Assembly: GCA_949948835.1 (NCBI GenBank)
Contig: CATLHF010000004.1
Coordinates: 1-64,000 of the forward strand
DNA from: an uncultured Clostridia bacterium
GTDB taxonomy: Bacteria > Bacillota > Clostridia > TANB77 > CAG-508
DNA length: 64,000 nucleotides
Direction: 5' to 3'
Of the stretch, positions 27,241-35,052 are shown piece by piece. Under the pieces are notes generated by a model, which was not told the DNA's origin, did no database searches, and was given only the letters and a program-made list of their open reading frames with translations. Positions within the stretch are counted from its first letter, which is position 1. Each line of letters starts with the position of its first letter. The position numbers and the translations under genes were made by a program.

Positions 27241-27269
27241 CGGGTCATATTAATGAAGTAGGTGATCAG

Positions 27270-27563
27270 ATGATTTACAAAGACGATTTTACCAGTTTAA
27301 AAACAGACATTACAGAAAACATAGGACAAAAGATAATTGTAAAAGGTACATTGGGAAGAAGTAAATATTTTGAGAAAGAAGCTACAATAGAAAAAGCCTA
27401 TCCTAATTTATTCATTGTAAAATATGATGAAAATGATAGAAACGTTACATATAGTTATACAGACGTATTAACAAGAACAGTAGAAGTAAAACTATTTGAT
27501 GGAGAGAATTTTAATCCAATTATTCCTCCACTAGTAGAAACAAAGAAACAAAAAAATTTATAA
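27270..27563 (+). CDS. veg: Veg family protein
   Basis: 97 residues. SLKTDITENIGQKIIVKGTLGR and SYTDVLTRTVEVKLF match Veg (DUF1021), which in Bacillus stimulates biofilm gene expression through an effect on SinR. An AGGTGAT RBS precedes the ATG. The position after yabG and the consensus promoter both agree with the assignment. The C-terminal ten residues are basic. Confidence 0.95.
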   Translation: MIYKDDFTSLKTDITENIGQKIIVKGTLGRSKYFEKEATIEKAYPNLFIVKYDENDRNVTYSYTDVLTRTVEVKLFDGENFNPIIPPLVETKKQKNL

Positions 27564-27572
27564 CTTGCAATA

Positions 27573-27600
27573 AAATTCCTAGAAATAGGAATTTTTTTTT
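27573..27600 (+). terminator. Terminator after veg
   Basis: AAATTCCTA/TAGGAATTT with a GAAA loop and nine T. Confidence 0.93.
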
Positions 27601-27652
27601 GTCCTTTTCATATATATAACTATAAATTAAATATAAGAAAGAGGGGGAAAAC

Positions 27653-29207
27653 ATGCAAGTAGATATGGCTAAGGAAAGTCTATGTATTAATAAAATAGTA
27701 GGACAAAAGACGGAAAAACTCATGGTAGAAGGAGATATGATTGTACCAGATGTAAAGCCAGATATTCTAAATACAATTAGTACCACAGGTAATGTATGCA
27801 TATACAAAAAAGAAGTATTAGAAGGTAAAATAAGAATTGATGGGGAAGTACAAGTATATGTGATTTATCTTGCAGATAATGAAAATGAAGAGACGAGAAG
27901 TTTAAATACTTCTATTGATTTTACACAAATTATTGATTTTGAAAATTGTAATAGTGGAATGAGTTTAGAAGAAAGCGTTTGGGTTCGGAAGCTTAGAATG
28001 TAGAATACTAAATGGAAGAAAGATTAGTGTAAAAGCAGAACTTGGATTTGAAGGAACTTTATATTCCAATGAAACTGTAGAAATTTTAAAGCAAGTGAAA
28101 GATTTACAAGATGTGCAATCATTAGAAAGAAATTTAACATTAAATTCCTTAGTAGGAGAGGGGACTTCTAAAACATATGCAAAAGATACGATTATGATTG
28201 ATAATATTGATAATTTAGCAGAGATATTAAAAACAGACCTAGCAATTAAAAATAAGGATATTAAAATTAGTTATAATAAAGTACTTGCAAAAGCAGATGT
28301 ATGTGTGAAAATATTGTATTTAACAGAAGAAAATCGAATTAAATTTGTAGAAAGTACTATTCCAGTTATGGGATTTGTCGATATCGAGAATATAACAGAA
28401 GAAGATATTTGCGATATGAAATATAAGCTAAAAAATATGTTAGTAAAACCAAATTCAGCGGAAGAACATTCTATTTACATAGAAGCACAAATTGAATTAT
28501 CGGCGCGAGTATATGGAAATAAAGAAATAAAACTAATTCAAGATTTATATAGTCCAAGTAAATCATTAATGTTTAATCAAAGAGGAATTAATACAATGTC
28601 TGATAAAAATTGTATGAAAAGTGTATGTAATATAAGAGAAAAATTAAATGTACCAGAAATTGCAGGAAATCAGATTTATGATGTAGAGGTAAGACCAGTT
28701 ATTTTAGAAAGAACAATAGCAAATTCAAGAGTAATGTTTGAAGGAGAACTTAATTTAAAATTTATGTATGCAACAAATCAAACTTGTGGAATGGCTGTAA
28801 AAGAAATGAAAGTTCCATTTGAATACAATGTAGAAGTGGCAAACATTACAGCAAATACTAATATCAGTACTCAAATTGAAGTAACAAGTCAAGACTTTAT
28901 TGTAGGTACAGATGGAATGATAGAAACAAGAGTGGATCTTGGTTTTTCGTTAGACATTTCGAACACACTTCAAATCAATATCATTGATGAAGTAAGCTTA
29001 GATGAAACAAGAAATAAAGAGATTTATAGCATGATTATTTATTTTGTAAAACCAGGTGATACACTATGGAAAATTGCAAAACAATTTGGAAGTACTATTT
29101 CAGATATTGTAAGAGTAAATAAAATTGAAGACGAAAATAAAATTTTTCCGGGTCAACAATTATTTATTCCAAAATATGTGTACACAAGACAAGACCAAAC
29201 AGCATAA
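27653..29207 (+). CDS. sipL: SipL-like spore morphogenesis protein (DUF3794 repeats plus LysM), read through a +1 frameshift
   Basis: DUF3794/SPOCS modules run through the protein (PDVKPDILNTISTTGNVCI, later VPEIAGNQIYDVEVRP), and a C-terminal LysM reads FVKPGDTLWKIAKQFG..INKIEDENKIFPGQQLFIP type. This order matches SipL of Clostridioides difficile, which binds SpoIVA to attach the coat to the forespore. The first 111 codons and the rest are in different frames, joined at CGG 27986-27988: skipping C gives SVWV-GSLECRILNGRK and 517 residues. RBS AGAGGGGG precedes the ATG. Confidence 0.9.
27986..27988 (+). other. CGG +1 frameshift site, sipL
   Basis: GTT-CGG-AAG is codon 112; the zero frame ends five codons later at TAG. 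Dropping C gives GTT-GGA-AGC and the continuous SPOCS domain. Confidence 0.85.
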
Positions 29208-29220
29208 AGTAAAATGAGGA

Positions 29221-29254
29221 AATGACCAAAAGGGAATACCTTTTGGTCATTTTA
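29221..29254 (+). terminator. Terminator after sipL
   Basis: AATGACCAAAAGG/CCTTTTGGTCATT with a GAATA loop and a short T tail. Confidence 0.85.
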
Positions 29255-29275
29255 TAAGACAAAAAGGAGGTAGAA

Positions 29276-29992
29276 ATGGATAGTATTTATCGAAGAAAAC
29301 GAATTCGTATTCCAAAAGTTATCTTTCAGAAATTCGGAAATATGGAACCTAGTAAAGGTAGGAAAATGATGAAATTCTCTATGATTGTTATTGTTATGAT
29401 TTTAACATTTCATACTATTTTAAATTCCATAGGACCAATTTTAGATAGCCTCTTTAAGGACAAAGCAAAATCCGTAGCAACTATTATTTGTAATGAAGAA
29501 TCCACGAAAATTATTACTAATTACAAATATGAAGATTTAATTACCATTCATCGAGATAAGGATAATAACATAACAATGATTCAATCCAATATTACTCCAA
29601 TTAATTACATTATTTCGGATGTAGGAGAAAAAATACAAAAGAGAATTAACGAAACAGAAAAAGAAAAAATACATATTAATTTAGGAAGCTTTTTGGGAAG
29701 TAAATTACTTTCAGGAATTGGACCCAATATTCCAATAAGCTTATCTCTTATAGGAAATGTAGAAACTGATTTAAGAAGTGAATTTAAAAGTCAAGGAATC
29801 AACCAAACAATTCATAGAATCTATTTACAAGTTGATTGTAAAATAAGTATTTTAACACCTTACGAAGTAACAGAAGAAAGTATCTCTAACCAAGTACTAA
29901 TTGCAGAAAATATTATTGTAGGAAAAATACCTGAAGCATTTTATAATTTAGAAGGGTTAAGCAAAGATAATGCAATCGATTTAGTAGAATAA
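29276..29992 (+). CDS. yunB: Sporulation protein YunB
   Basis: 238 residues. A basic N terminus precedes one membrane segment (about 33-52). INLGSFLGSKLLSGIGPNIP and SQGINQTIHRIYLQVDC are the conserved YunB stretches. It is a mother-cell sporulation protein of unknown biochemical role. AAAGGAGG lies before the ATG. It sits with sipL and yabG in a sporulation-rich block. Confidence 0.92.
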   Translation: MDSIYRRKRIRIPKVIFQKFGNMEPSKGRKMMKFSMIVIVMILTFHTILNSIGPILDSLFKDKAKSVATIICNEESTKIITNYKYEDLITIHRDKDNNITMIQSNITPINYIISDVGEKIQKRINETEKEKIHINLGSFLGSKLLSGIGPNIPISLSLIGNVETDLRSEFKSQGINQTIHRIYLQVDCKISILTPYEVTEESISNQVLIAENIIVGKIPEAFYNLEGLSKDNAIDLVE

Positions 29993-30032
29993 TATAGGAT
30001 TCTTAAAATTTTATCAATTCATAAAAAATGTA

Positions 30033-30061
30033 TTGCTATTTTTAAAAAGGTGTAATATAAT
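30033..30061 (+). promoter_or_regulatory. Promoter of mbl/mreB
   Basis: TTGCTA, 17 bases, TATAAT. Confidence 0.75.
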
Positions 30062-30125
30062 TGTAATGATTTTGTAACAAACGGGAAATAATAAATAAAA
30101 AAGGCTATAGAAAGGAAAGATAGCA

Positions 30126-31130
30126 ATGTTTGGTTTTGGACAGGATATAGGAATTGATTTAGGAACAGCTACAGTAATTGCATATGTAAAAGGAAAAGGA
30201 ATTGTATTAAGAGAACCATCTGTTGTAGCAATTGATAATAGAACACAAGAAGTGTTAGCAGTAGGACAAGAAGCAAGAAGAATGCTTGGAAGAACACCAG
30301 GTAATATTGTAGCAACAAGACCATTAAAAGATGGTGTTATTTCAAATTATACAGTAACTGAAAAGATGTTAAAACATTTTATAAATAAAGTATGTGGCAA
30401 ATTTATTTTTGCGCCAAGAATTATGATTTGTATTCCATCACAAGTAACAGAAGTAGAAAGAAAAGCAGTTATTGATGCTGCATCTCAAGCTGGAGCAAGA
30501 AAGGTATACTTAATTGAAGAGCCAATTGCAGCAGCAATTGGAGCTGGAATCGACATTTCAAAACCTTGTGGTAATATGATTGTTGATATTGGTGGAGGAA
30601 CCACAGATGTTGCTGTTATTTCATTAGGTGGTAGTGTTGTTAGTACTTCTTTAAAAGTAGCAGGAGACAAATTTGATGAAGCAATCGTGAAATATATTAA
30701 GAAAAAACATAATGTTATTATAGGAGAAAGAACAGCAGAAGACTTAAAAGTAAATATTGGATGTGTTTATCCTAAAATTCAAGATATGGAAATGGATATT
30801 CGTGGAAGAGATTTAACAACAGGACTTCCAAAAACCATCACTATCTACTCAAGTGAAATGATGGAAGCATTAACAGAACCTGCCATGATGATTGTAGATG
30901 CTGTTCATTCAGTATTAGAAAAAACACCACCAGAATTAGCTTCTGATATTAGTGATAAAGGAATCTACATGACAGGTGGAGGATGTTTAGTAGATGGATT
31001 AGATAAATTATTACAAGAAAAAACAGGAATCAATGTAATGATTGCACAAGATGCAGTTTCTTGTGTTGCACTAGGAACAGGAAAGGCATTAGATAATTTA
31101 GATTCGTTAGATGGAAAAAGTAGATTATAA
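30126..31130 (+). CDS. mbl: MreB/Mbl family rod-shape actin homologue
   Basis: 334 residues, normal length. The actin ATPase signatures are IGIDLGTATVIAYVKGKG, IEEPIAAAIGAGIDI, MIVDIGGGTTDVAVISLGG and GIYMTGGGCLVDGLD. It forms filaments under the membrane that direct lateral wall synthesis. The lone position next to sporulation genes, away from mreCD, fits Mbl-type paralogues, though mreB cannot be excluded. A hairpin (31140-31161) separates it from the following gene start. Confidence 0.93.
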   Translation: MFGFGQDIGIDLGTATVIAYVKGKGIVLREPSVVAIDNRTQEVLAVGQEARRMLGRTPGNIVATRPLKDGVISNYTVTEKMLKHFINKVCGKFIFAPRIMICIPSQVTEVERKAVIDAASQAGARKVYLIEEPIAAAIGAGIDISKPCGNMIVDIGGGTTDVAVISLGGSVVSTSLKVAGDKFDEAIVKYIKKKHNVIIGERTAEDLKVNIGCVYPKIQDMEMDIRGRDLTTGLPKTITIYSSEMMEALTEPAMMIVDAVHSVLEKTPPELASDISDKGIYMTGGGCLVDGLDKLLQEKTGINVMIAQDAVSCVALGTGKALDNLDSLDGKSRL

Positions 31131-31186
31131 AATATAATTAGACGGAAAGAAATTTCCGTCTATATTAATACAAGGAGAAGTAACAA

Positions 31187-31226
31187 ATGGAAAAAGAAAG
31201 AGTAGCGTTTTATACATTGCGGTTGA
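31187..31226 (+). pseudogene. mtaB: 5' fragment of mtaB interrupted by the prophage
   Basis: AAGGAGAAG and ATG at 31187 open MEKERVAFYTL, which matches the start of MtaB, the radical-SAM tRNA ms2t6A37 methylthiotransferase (family text FYTLGCKVNQYE). The expected Gly-Cys is reached only if the C of CGG at 31220 is skipped: TTG-GGT-TG. After that the sequence no longer matches, which marks the left prophage junction. The rest of the gene should lie beyond the right end of the prophage, outside the window. The identification rests on 13 residues only. Confidence 0.7.
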
Positions 31227-31260
31227 CCGTATGTATAAGTAAATATGATTTTAGAAAACC
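31205..31260. other. Left prophage attachment site (attL), approximate
   Basis: Host coding sequence (mtaB) ends near 31226 and phage sequence with the integrase terminator begins by 31259. Large serine recombinases use sites of 40-50 bases with a two-base crossover; the exact core needs attR, which lies outside the window. Confidence 0.6.
31220..31222 (+). other. CGG +1 frameshift site in the mtaB fragment
   Basis: TTG-CGG-TTG is codon 12. Dropping C restores FYTL-G-C, the invariant MtaB start motif, up to the prophage junction. Confidence 0.7.
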
Positions 31261-31306
31261 CATGTGGCTGTAAGAAAAAGCTACATGGGCATTTTTGTAT
31301 TTTTTT
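31259..31306. terminator. Bidirectional terminator between the phage junction and the integrase
   Basis: CCCATGTGGCT (31259-31269) pairs with AGCTACATGGG (31279-31289), with T-rich tails on both sides. It would stop both host read-through and the leftward integrase transcript. Confidence 0.8.
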
Positions 31307-33002
31307 ACTGATTTTCCTTATACTCAAAATGATGAGTAAGTCCATTTTTAAATGTGATATGATGGATTTTTTTATGATCTACTACTACTTCAGTTATGAT
31401 AGTAGATAAGAAATCTTTAATAACAGACTTATCAACATTTTCTAATAAATATCTAACATCTATATTTTTTGAGTTACCAATTTCTTGTGTAATTAAATAG
31501 AAACTAGCTTTGGCTTGTAAAGAAAATTCCTTATTATCAATAAATGTATTTTCTTCTGTATGTAATCCTTGTATTTTAGAATTTATTTCTTCAATTTTAT
31601 TCGTTATTTCTTGTCTCTTTAAAACAAAATCTTTTTTAGGCATACTATCTTCAGCATATAAAAATAAATCATCTAATCTTTTTAAAGCATTTTCATGTTT
31701 TTCTTTTTCAGCCTTATAAATATCATATCTATCTTTAAATGAAATATTTTTTTCTTCTGATTCATCTTGCATTTGATAATTTACAATAGGAAGATTATTA
31801 ACTAATAATTTATATGTGCTTTTTATATCATCCTTGTTTATATGTTCAATATCCTTAAAATATTTACCTCTTAATAAGATACTTTCCATATCTCTATAAG
31901 AATGATTTTTTGTAATTCTCTCTTGTAAAGTCATATAATTTCCAATGTAATTTATTAAAAATGGTAATACTGTTAAATCACTAGCAAAGTTATTACAAGT
32001 ATATGTTTTATGAAATAAATAACAAGTATATCTAGATGGAGTAAATCCATTTTTTCTAGCTCTATCATTCCCTGCATTCATATTTGAACCACATTTGAAA
32101 CATTTAATAATAGAAGATAATATATGTATATTTTTAGATTCTCTTTGTCTATTATAATCGCCTCTATAATTTCCTTTTAATATATCAGCAACTCTATTAA
32201 ATTGTTCTTTTGAAATAATTGCAGGATGATGATCTTCAATAACAATCCATTCACTTTTATCTTTCCATCTTCTAGTTTTTTGAGTTTTAGTGTTATATCT
32301 ATATGTACCAATATAAAATGGATTTGTAAGAATAGCACCAACAGTTCTTGCTGTCCAAGAACCACCTCTTTTGGTTTTTACACCTTCCATATTTAGTTGT
32401 TTGGCCACTTTTGTAGTGGACCTTATTTTTTCATAAAGATCAAATATATATTGAACAACTTTAGCTTCAGGCTCATAAATTTTTGGAAATTTAGTTTCTT
32501 CATCCCATATGAATCCTAAAGGAACTGTTGCACCATTCCATAATCCTTTTTCAGCTCTTGACATCATTACAGCAAAAACTCTTTCAGCAGTAAGCTTTCT
32601 TTCTAGTTCTGCGAATACTAGAATGATTTTTAACATTGCTTCACCCATTGCAGTAGATGTATCAAACTGTTCGTTTTTTGATATAAAAGTAACTTTATAT
32701 TTTTTTAATTCATCATACATTTCAGAGAAATCTCTTAAATTTCTACTAATACGATCTATTTTCCACACAAGTAAATGAGAAAATTCTCCCATTCTTATTC
32801 TAGCCATCATATTTTGATAATCTGGTCTATCAGTATCTTTACCAGAATATCCTGGATCTTTAAAAATTACAAAGTCGTCAATTCCTAGAATATATTTTGC
32901 ATAATTAATCAAATCACTTTCCTGAAGAGGAAGCGAATCTTTATCTATTTGGTGGAAAGTAGATACCCTTAAATAAAGGGCAGCTTTTAATTTTCTTTCC
33001 AA
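31305..33002 (-). CDS. Large serine recombinase (prophage integrase)
   Basis: 565 residues. The resolvase domain begins with ALYLRVSTFHQ, placing the nucleophile at Ser14, followed by FKDPGYSGKDTDRPDYQ and VWKIDRISRNLRDF. The recombinase domain and a zinc ribbon (KCFKCGSNM, later Cys pairs) follow, then a long coiled-coil (about residues 430-500). It catalyses attP x attB integration, here into mtaB. The TTG at 33002 is the likely start: it lies eight bases after GGAGG, while the upstream ATG overlaps that RBS. A hairpin covers the RBS. Confidence 0.92.
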   Translation of the reverse strand: MERKLKAALYLRVSTFHQIDKDSLPLQESDLINYAKYILGIDDFVIFKDPGYSGKDTDRPDYQNMMARIRMGEFSHLLVWKIDRISRNLRDFSEMYDELKKYKVTFISKNEQFDTSTAMGEAMLKIILVFAELERKLTAERVFAVMMSRAEKGLWNGATVPLGFIWDEETKFPKIYEPEAKVVQYIFDLYEKIRSTTKVAKQLNMEGVKTKRGGSWTARTVGAILTNPFYIGTYRYNTKTQKTRRWKDKSEWIVIEDHHPAIISKEQFNRVADILKGNYRGDYNRQRESKNIHILSSIIKCFKCGSNMNAGNDRARKNGFTPSRYTCYLFHKTYTCNNFASDLTVLPFLINYIGNYMTLQERITKNHSYRDMESILLRGKYFKDIEHINKDDIKSTYKLLVNNLPIVNYQMQDESEEKNISFKDRYDIYKAEKEKHENALKRLDDLFLYAEDSMPKKDFVLKRQEITNKIEEINSKIQGLHTEENTFIDNKEFSLQAKASFYLITQEIGNSKNIDVRYLLENVDKSVIKDFLSTIITEVVVDHKKIHHITFKNGLTHHFEYKENQ

Positions 33003-33004
33003 TA

Positions 33005-33064
33005 AAAAAACCTCCATTTTTTCAAAATATTTTTATCAAACACCTTGAAAAATGAAGGTTTTTT
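33005..33064 (-). promoter_or_regulatory. Long hairpin covering the integrase RBS
   Basis: Arms 33005-33025 and 33045-33064 pair over about 20 bases. On the minus strand the 3' arm holds GGAGG and ends in seven T directly before the TTG start, so it could both stop transcription and block translation of the integrase. Confidence 0.65.
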
Positions 33065-33114
33065 GTATATAATACAAAAGTATTCACTTTCCGAAGTGTT
33101 TACGCTCTGGATAA

Positions 33115-33130
33115 TGTGTGTCGTCTCGCA
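33115..33130 (-). repeat. 16-base sequence shared with the rightward early transcript (copy 1)
   Basis: The minus strand reads TGCGAGACGACACACA, identical to 34332-34347 on the plus strand. It is GC-rich for this genome and lies in the loop of a stem formed by GGACAATGTG and its partner. Both diverging transcripts therefore carry the same 16 bases. Confidence 0.7.
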
Positions 33131-33154
33131 AATGAAACACATTGTCCACTTTTT

Positions 33155-33367
33155 TTATGTCTTTGAAATTTTACCACAATTTTGGCAAACTATAACTGAT
33201 TTTGTTTTACTGCCTTTTTTGGTTATAATCGGAATTAGTAATGCAAGGCCACAAGTACAACAAGCAAGTAAAATCCAAATAAGTGACATTATTATTCCTC
33301 TTTTCTTTTGTTTTTCTACAGCTTGTACTGTTACATTTGTACTACCACAATGTTTGCAGCTAACCAT
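33155..33367 (-). CDS. Zinc-ribbon membrane protein of the immunity block
   Basis: 70 residues: a CxxC pair at the start (SCKHCGS), a hydrophobic segment with LLACCTCGLALLIP, and a second CxxC at the end (CQNCGKI). The two pairs can fold into one zinc ribbon around a membrane hairpin. It starts after AAGGAG and overlaps the repressor stop by eight bases, so it is expressed in lysogeny with the repressor. That position is typical of superinfection-exclusion genes, but the function is unknown. Confidence 0.75.
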   Translation of the reverse strand: MVSCKHCGSTNVTVQAVEKQKKRGIIMSLIWILLACCTCGLALLIPIITKKGSKTKSVIVCQNCGKISKT

Positions 33368-33923
33368 TATTTCTTTCTCCTTTCTGTTTAAAAGCACTTT
33401 TATTTTCTGCTTTTACAACTTTTCCTAATATTTGAATTTCATTATAAAGTTCATCTTTAGGAATATTTATAACTTTATAGTAAGCATTCATTGCTGTTAA
33501 AGCATAAAATGTTTTGTCTTCACTTAATTCAATTTTTCTAATAGTATTTTTACCAGATAACTTTATTAGATATGTTCCTTTATTTGGTGTCAAAATATTA
33601 TCAAGTTCATTCTGTTTATATATAAGAGCAATATCTCCAACATCTAACAATGGAAACATTGCATCATCTTCAGATATAAATTCAAAGTAATTATTGTCTG
33701 TTCTTTGTTCAATCAATTTTGAAAAATGAATGCCAAAATAATCTGCTAATAAAGATATTTTATCCATACGAGGTAACTTTTGACCATTACACCAACTAGA
33801 GATAGTTGAGCTTTTTAAGCCTAAATCCCTTACTAAATCATCTTGAATTTTACTGTTTATTTGCATGTAGTAATTAAGATTACTTGCAAATATTTTTCTA
33901 TAAGTGTCATCTTTAGATAGCAT
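33360..33923 (-). CDS. Prophage repressor, helix-turn-helix plus S24-like domain lacking the catalytic Ser
   Basis: 187 residues. An XRE-type helix-turn-helix covers about 24-65 (LVRDLGLKSSTISSWCNG). The C-terminal part has the LexA/CI peptidase-like fold: ISEDDAMFPLLDVGDIALIY, where active members have DSMxP. The nucleophile Ser is Ala88 here, so RecA-stimulated self-cleavage looks impossible. It should bind the TTCCAC..GTGGAA operators and keep the lytic promoter off. RBS AAGGAGG precedes the ATG. Confidence 0.88.
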   Translation of the reverse strand: MLSKDDTYRKIFASNLNYYMQINSKIQDDLVRDLGLKSSTISSWCNGQKLPRMDKISLLADYFGIHFSKLIEQRTDNNYFEFISEDDAMFPLLDVGDIALIYKQNELDNILTPNKGTYLIKLSGKNTIRKIELSEDKTFYALTAMNAYYKVINIPKDELYNEIQILGKVVKAENKSAFKQKGERNNG

Positions 33924-33956
33924 TTTTTAAAACCTCCTTTTCTATAATATGCCATC

Positions 33957-33985
33957 ATTATAACACCTAAAGTAAAAAAAAACAA
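33957..33985 (-). promoter_or_regulatory. Leftward repressor maintenance promoter
   Basis: Minus strand TTGTTT, 17 bases, TATAAT, with an operator half-site copy in the spacer. Confidence 0.75.
33964..33974. promoter_or_regulatory. Operator copy O1
   Basis: CACCTAAAGTA, lying between the -35 and -10 boxes of the repressor promoter. Confidence 0.6.
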
Positions 33986-34016
33986 TAAAAAAGTAAAAAA
34001 AATTTTACTAAAAGTA

Positions 34017-34045
34017 TTGACATTCCACCTAAAGTGTAATAGAAT
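34017..34045 (+). promoter_or_regulatory. Rightward early (lytic) promoter
   Basis: TTGACA, 17 bases, TAGAAT, with an operator copy in the spacer, 33 bases before the Cro-like gene. Confidence 0.85.
34026..34036. promoter_or_regulatory. Operator copy O2
   Basis: CACCTAAAGTG within the lytic promoter spacer; flanks ATTC..TAAT extend partial symmetry. Confidence 0.7.
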
Positions 34046-34077
34046 GTGGACAAATCAAGAAGGGAAGTGAAGAAGAG

Positions 34078-34311
34078 ATGGAAAAAAAGTTACAAATAAC
34101 ATTAACTGCAGCAAGAGTTAATGCAGGACTTACACTAGATGAGGTGGCAGAAAAATTGCATAAAAGCAAGAATACAATCATTGCTTGGGAAAAGGGCAAA
34201 ACAACAATAGATGTGTATAATTTTGATGAACTTTGTACTCTTTATAATGTACCAAAAGAGTGTATTATTTTGCCTTGCTATTCCACCCAAAGTGGAAAGA
34301 AAGGAGAATAA
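34078..34311 (+). CDS. Cro-like XRE-family regulator
   Basis: 77 residues, one helix-turn-helix: AARVNAGLTLDEVAEKLHKSKNTIIAWEKG. First gene of the rightward operon and divergent from the repressor, the usual place for Cro or an early activator. RBS GGGAAGTGA precedes the ATG. An operator copy sits in its last codons. Confidence 0.85.
   Translation: MEKKLQITLTAARVNAGLTLDEVAEKLHKSKNTIIAWEKGKTTIDVYNFDELCTLYNVPKECIILPCYSTQSGKKGE
34284..34294. promoter_or_regulatory. Operator copy O3, inside the Cro-like gene
   Basis: The most symmetrical copy: TTCCACCCAAAGTGGAA at 34281-34297, near the end of the coding region. It could loop with the two promoter operators. Confidence 0.6.
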
Positions 34312-34313
34312 AA

Positions 34314-34418
34314 ATGAAAAAAATAAAAAAATGCGAGACGACACACAAAAAAAGGAGTGATTCTTTTGGAAAAAGAAAATTCGATATGGAAAGAATTAAA
34401 AAAATATGGAATCCATAA
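34314..34418 (+). CDS. Possible 34-residue early peptide
   Basis: An ATG eight bases after AAGGAG opens a short very basic peptide that overlaps the next gene in another frame. It contains the shared 16-base sequence. It may be a leader peptide or not translated. Confidence 0.3.
   Translation: MKKIKKCETTHKKRSDSFGKRKFDMERIKKIWNP
34332..34347 (+). repeat. 16-base sequence shared with the leftward transcript (copy 2)
   Basis: TGCGAGACGACACACA, same sequence in transcript sense as copy 1 at 33115-33130. Confidence 0.7.
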
Positions 34419-34515
34419 CGAAAAAGAATTAGATGAGGCTATAAAAAAAACTAAACTATTAAATATAAGTTGCTTTGTAAGCAAAGAAGGAGTGAATACA
34501 AATGAAAATTGTTAA
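34366..34515 (+). CDS. Small phage protein, unknown
   Basis: 49 residues starting at TTG after AAAGGAGTGA. SIWKELKKYGIHNEKELDEAIKK resembles a small early protein seen in many clostridial phages; function unknown. Its end overlaps the next start. Confidence 0.65.
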   Translation: MEKENSIWKELKKYGIHNEKELDEAIKKTKLLNISCFVSKEGVNTNENC

Positions 34516-34711
34516 TAAAAAGAAATTTATAACAAGAATATTAGAATTAATCACAATATTAGGAACAATTATATTAACACCTATATCAATTAACTATGCA
34601 AATAATTTTAGAGGATATCAAGGCTATGGTGGAGAATACTTAATTCCAATTTTAGGGCTATTGATCATATTAGTAATTGAGACAATTTATGAAGAAAGCA
34701 GTAGGAGGTAA
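34502..34711 (+). CDS. Small phage membrane protein
   Basis: 69 residues with two hydrophobic segments (about 11-30 and 47-62). RBS AAGGAGTGA. Function unknown. Confidence 0.65.
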   Translation: MKIVNKKKFITRILELITILGTIILTPISINYANNFRGYQGYGGEYLIPILGLLIILVIETIYEESSRR

Positions 34712-34715
34712 AAAT

Positions 34716-34829
34716 ATGAACATTAGAGAATATGTGAAAAGTTTATTTATCATATATAGATACAACAATATGCTAACCACACTAAGAATTATGAAAAATA
34801 ATTTAAAACTTTTGAAAGGAGGGAATTAG
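34716..34829 (+). CDS. Small phage protein, 37 residues
   Basis: ATG after AGGAGGT; basic and partly hydrophobic (SLFIIYRYNNML). The end carries the RBS of the next gene. Function unknown. Confidence 0.45.
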   Translation: MNIREYVKSLFIIYRYNNMLTTLRIMKNNLKLLKGGN

Positions 34830-34830
34830 T

Positions 34831-34980
34831 ATGGGATATCAAGAAATAAAAAATCTTATTTCAGATATAGATAAATATCATAATGAAGCTGAATTAAGAG
34901 AAATTTTACAACAAATTTTATTCATTTGTGAAGATAACTTAAAAAATGAACCATCTACCAGCGACCAAACTGAAAAATAG
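34831..34980 (+). CDS. Small phage protein, 49 residues
   Basis: ATG after GGAGGG, helical and acidic, ending KNEPSTSDQTEK. Nothing recognised. Confidence 0.55.
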   Translation: MGYQEIKNLISDIDKYHNEAELREILQQILFICEDNLKNEPSTSDQTEK

Positions 34981-35052
34981 ATGATTCATAAAAATATTTA
35001 TATAAATACTTCTTATGTTATTTTAGCATAAAAAGTTAGAAAGGACAAGAGA

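Noticed and set aside
27067..27253. Small open frame between yabG and veg
   Set aside because: It overlaps the yabG end hairpin and the veg promoter and has no RBS; treated as non-coding.
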